This document shows, piece after piece, positions 5,833-7,470 of a stretch of 7,470 bases of DNA. Position 1 is the first letter of the stretch. The number at the start of each line of letters is the position of its first letter. The DNA lies in assembly GCA_964626885.1 (NCBI GenBank), contig CAZVJA010000246.1, forward strand, positions 1 to 7,470, written 5' to 3'. A program made the position numbers and the translations under genes. Under the pieces are notes generated by a model, which worked only from the letters and a program-made list of their open reading frames with translations, made no database searches and had not been told where the DNA came from. The stretch comes from CAZVJA01 sp964626885. GTDB lineage: Bacteria > Planctomycetota > Planctomycetia > Planctomycetales > Planctomycetaceae.

Positions 5833-7470
5833 TTACCCGGCATCGGTTGGCAATTCGGGCGACAGCACGTCACGCGTTACACGCGCAATCAACTGCTCCC
5901 GAATCCGGTCGAGACGCGAGGCGAGTATCGTATCACCGTTGTACCAGGCGGGCACCCGCCGCGCGAATGGGGCGAGCGCCTGTGCTACCTCGCCGGCGGA
6001 CGGATAGCGATCCACCGGCTGCCTGGAAGTCATTCTCTTGACCGCGAGGAGCAGATCCTTCGGAACATCCGGGGCGAATCGACGCACCGGCAGCGGCAAT
6101 TTTGTCTGATGCGATTCGATCCGCTGAAGTGCGGAACCGGTCGGAAACGGAACCATTCCCGTGAGGGTGTGGTACAGCACGCATCCGAGGCTGTAAATGT
6201 CCGCTCGAAGGTCGACTGCCGAGCTATCGAGCGTTTGTTCCGGCGCAATGTAATTGACGGCTTCTGGCGGTTCCGCTCCTGGTTGTTCCACGGGGAGAGT
6301 CGATCCGTTCCAACCACCGGAGATGGAGTTGGCGAGGATCTTCAACGTCCCATCCTCTTCCAACAGCAAATGCGACGCGCAAATGTTTCCGTGAATTCGC
6401 CCGGACTCATGGATCGCTTCGAGCCCCAGCGCCGCTTGAAATGCATAGCCGGCTGCTTCTCTCCACGGGAGTGCACCATGCAGCGCGATCAATTCCCCCA
6501 AGTTGATCCCGTCCACCGGTTCCATTGCCAGGCAGAGCGCGGTTCCTCCAGTGTCTATTCGAAACAACCGCACGACATTCGGGTGATCTACCGGCAGCAT
6601 CCCTTCCCAGCGCATCTCAATCTCGCGCCGCCCGGACGCATTGGCTTGTGCGATCGGAATGACTTTAATTGCCAGCGATCGTCCGGAAACTTCCTCTTCC
6701 GCGACATAAATGCTGGCCAACTCACCAACGTCGAGAAGTCTCGGCCGGTCCCCATTGTTTTCAGATGTGCCCCGCAGCCAACCCGCGGAAACCCACGCGG
6801 ATTGAAATGGTATCGCCGTGGTATCCAGAGGGGTTCCCGCGTCAGAGGCGGCACGCACTTCACGCCGTTGTCGTCGCAATTCCTTTCTTTGTCTTTTCAC
6901 GGCGGAAACCGCGCGGCGGAATCGCTCCTGTTCGGCGCGGAATTCGTGTAACGCCCCCTGAAACTGCCGCTTCCCCGAGCGGAGGAACGCCTGCTCGGCC
7001 CGCAATTGCTGACGCCGATGCTGCAGATCTTCGTGCCGCTCCTGCAGGTCGGCCGTGGCCCGTTCGAGAGCCCCCTCTTGCCGAGCCAGCGATTCTCGCT
7101 GCAGATCCAACTCCCTTCGCACCATCTCTTGTTGTTGCTCGTCTTCCTGCAAGCGCTCGCGATCGTCACGCAAACGGGAAGCCAATGCCTCGATCTCCTG
7201 CAAGTCCTTCTCAAGACGCGCCCGATCCTGCGACACGCTGACCCGTTCGTGAGTCAGATCCGCTCCGGCCTGCGAAGCACGCTCGCACTCGCGTTGAAAA
7301 TCCGCGCGCGATCGCTGCAGATCAGCCTCTTGTTCTTTAATCGCCGATTCTCTCGCGGCAATCTGTTCCTCGCGTTCCGTTAATTTCCGGCACTCGGCTT
7401 CAAGTCGCTGCTGTGCGAGCCGCGCTTCGCTCTGTTTGGAGAGCAGGTTCCGCTCTTCCGATGCCAATCG
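5833..7470 (-). CDS. Coiled-coil protein with C-terminal Ser/Thr-kinase-like (pseudokinase) domain, N-terminus outside window
   Basis: The frame is open to the right edge; the TTG at 7467 is an internal Leu codon, not a start. Counting from it, residues 1-205 are an uninterrupted Glu/Gln/Arg-rich coiled coil with almost no Pro or Gly. A linker leads to a protein-kinase fold at about 240-502. Structural kinase features are kept: AIKV with the ATP-site Lys268, HPNVVRLF (295-302), YIAPEQ (406-411), DIYSLGCVLYHTLTG (423-437) and the late Arg487. The catalytic ones are lost. The glycine loop is degenerate (LDVGELASIYVA), the HRDLKPxN loop reads HGNICASH (359-366) with Asn for the catalytic Asp, and the DFG site reads ANS (379-381). 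It most closely resembles Pkn-type bacterial kinases but is likely inactive in phosphotransfer. It may act as an oligomeric scaffold or allosteric partner in the cytoplasm. No transmembrane segment is visible in this part. Confidence 0.9.
   Translation of the reverse strand, partial: RLASEERNLLSKQSEARLAQQRLEAECRKLTEREEQIAARESAIKEQEADLQRSRADFQRECERASQAGADLTHERVSVSQDRARLEKDLQEIEALASRLRDDRERLQEDEQQQEMVRRELDLQRESLARQEGALERATADLQERHEDLQHRRQQLRAEQAFLRSGKRQFQGALHEFRAEQERFRRAVSAVKRQRKELRRQRREVRAASDAGTPLDTTAIPFQSAWVSAGWLRGTSENNGDRPRLLDVGELASIYVAEEEVSGRSLAIKVIPIAQANASGRREIEMRWEGMLPVDHPNVVRLFRIDTGGTALCLAMEPVDGINLGELIALHGALPWREAAGYAFQAALGLEAIHESGRIHGNICASHLLLEEDGTLKILANSISGGWNGSTLPVEQPGAEPPEAVNYIAPEQTLDSSAVDLRADIYSLGCVLYHTLTGMVPFPTGSALQRIESHQTKLPLPVRRFAPDVPKDLLLAVKRMTSRQPVDRYPSAGEVAQALAPFARRVPAWYNGDTILASRLDRIREQLIARVTRDVLSPELPTDAG

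Noticed and set aside
5749..6951. Long plus-strand open frame opposite the kinase-like gene
   Set aside because: The minus strand encodes clear kinase-fold motifs here. The plus frame is rich in Arg, Pro and Cys without a pattern.
7465..7467. TTG as a start codon for the kinase-like protein
   Set aside because: The frame stays open to the window edge and the coiled coil is already in progress, so the true start is outside.

Overview
The window looks like a chromosomal stretch from a planctomycete-type bacterium. The assignment rests on protein style: a Ser/Thr-kinase-like protein fused to a long coiled coil, a short RRM protein with a Gly/Arg tail, a secreted Cys-rich beta-barrel protein of the type common in Planctomycetes, and roughly 58-60% GC by eye. 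It is an inference, not a proof. I see no insertion sequence, CRISPR array, rRNA, tRNA or phage gene.

Layout. At the left edge (2-1474, + strand) is the C-terminal part of a multi-pass membrane protein resembling a GT-C / PMT-type glycosyltransferase. It converges on a beta-barrel outer-membrane-like protein (2679-1519, - strand) with a signal peptide and a dense cysteine cluster before the barrel. A 780-base gap follows (2680-3463). It contains a strong plus-strand intrinsic terminator and, just upstream, a 38-codon ORF with a good Shine-Dalgarno, so a small unrecognised transcription unit probably lies there. Next on the minus strand come glgC (4765-3464), encoding ADP-glucose pyrophosphorylase, and upstream of it a 94-residue RRM RNA-binding protein (5283-4999). 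The RRM gene has a good sigma70-like promoter about 280 bases upstream, leaving a long leader with several stem-loops. The right end (5833-7470, - strand) is the C-terminal 545 residues of a coiled-coil plus kinase-like protein whose N-terminus lies outside the window. Its catalytic motifs are replaced, so it reads as a pseudokinase.

How the genes relate. glgC makes ADP-glucose for glycogen synthesis. The RRM gene lies 233 bases upstream on the same strand, with inverted repeats but no convincing U-tract terminator between them, so read-through into glgC is possible. The other genes do not form an obvious pathway with glgC. The most unusual items are the pseudokinase, the small plus-strand unit with its terminator, the structured RRM leader, and the cysteine cluster on the barrel protein. 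I did not find a clear new multi-gene system.
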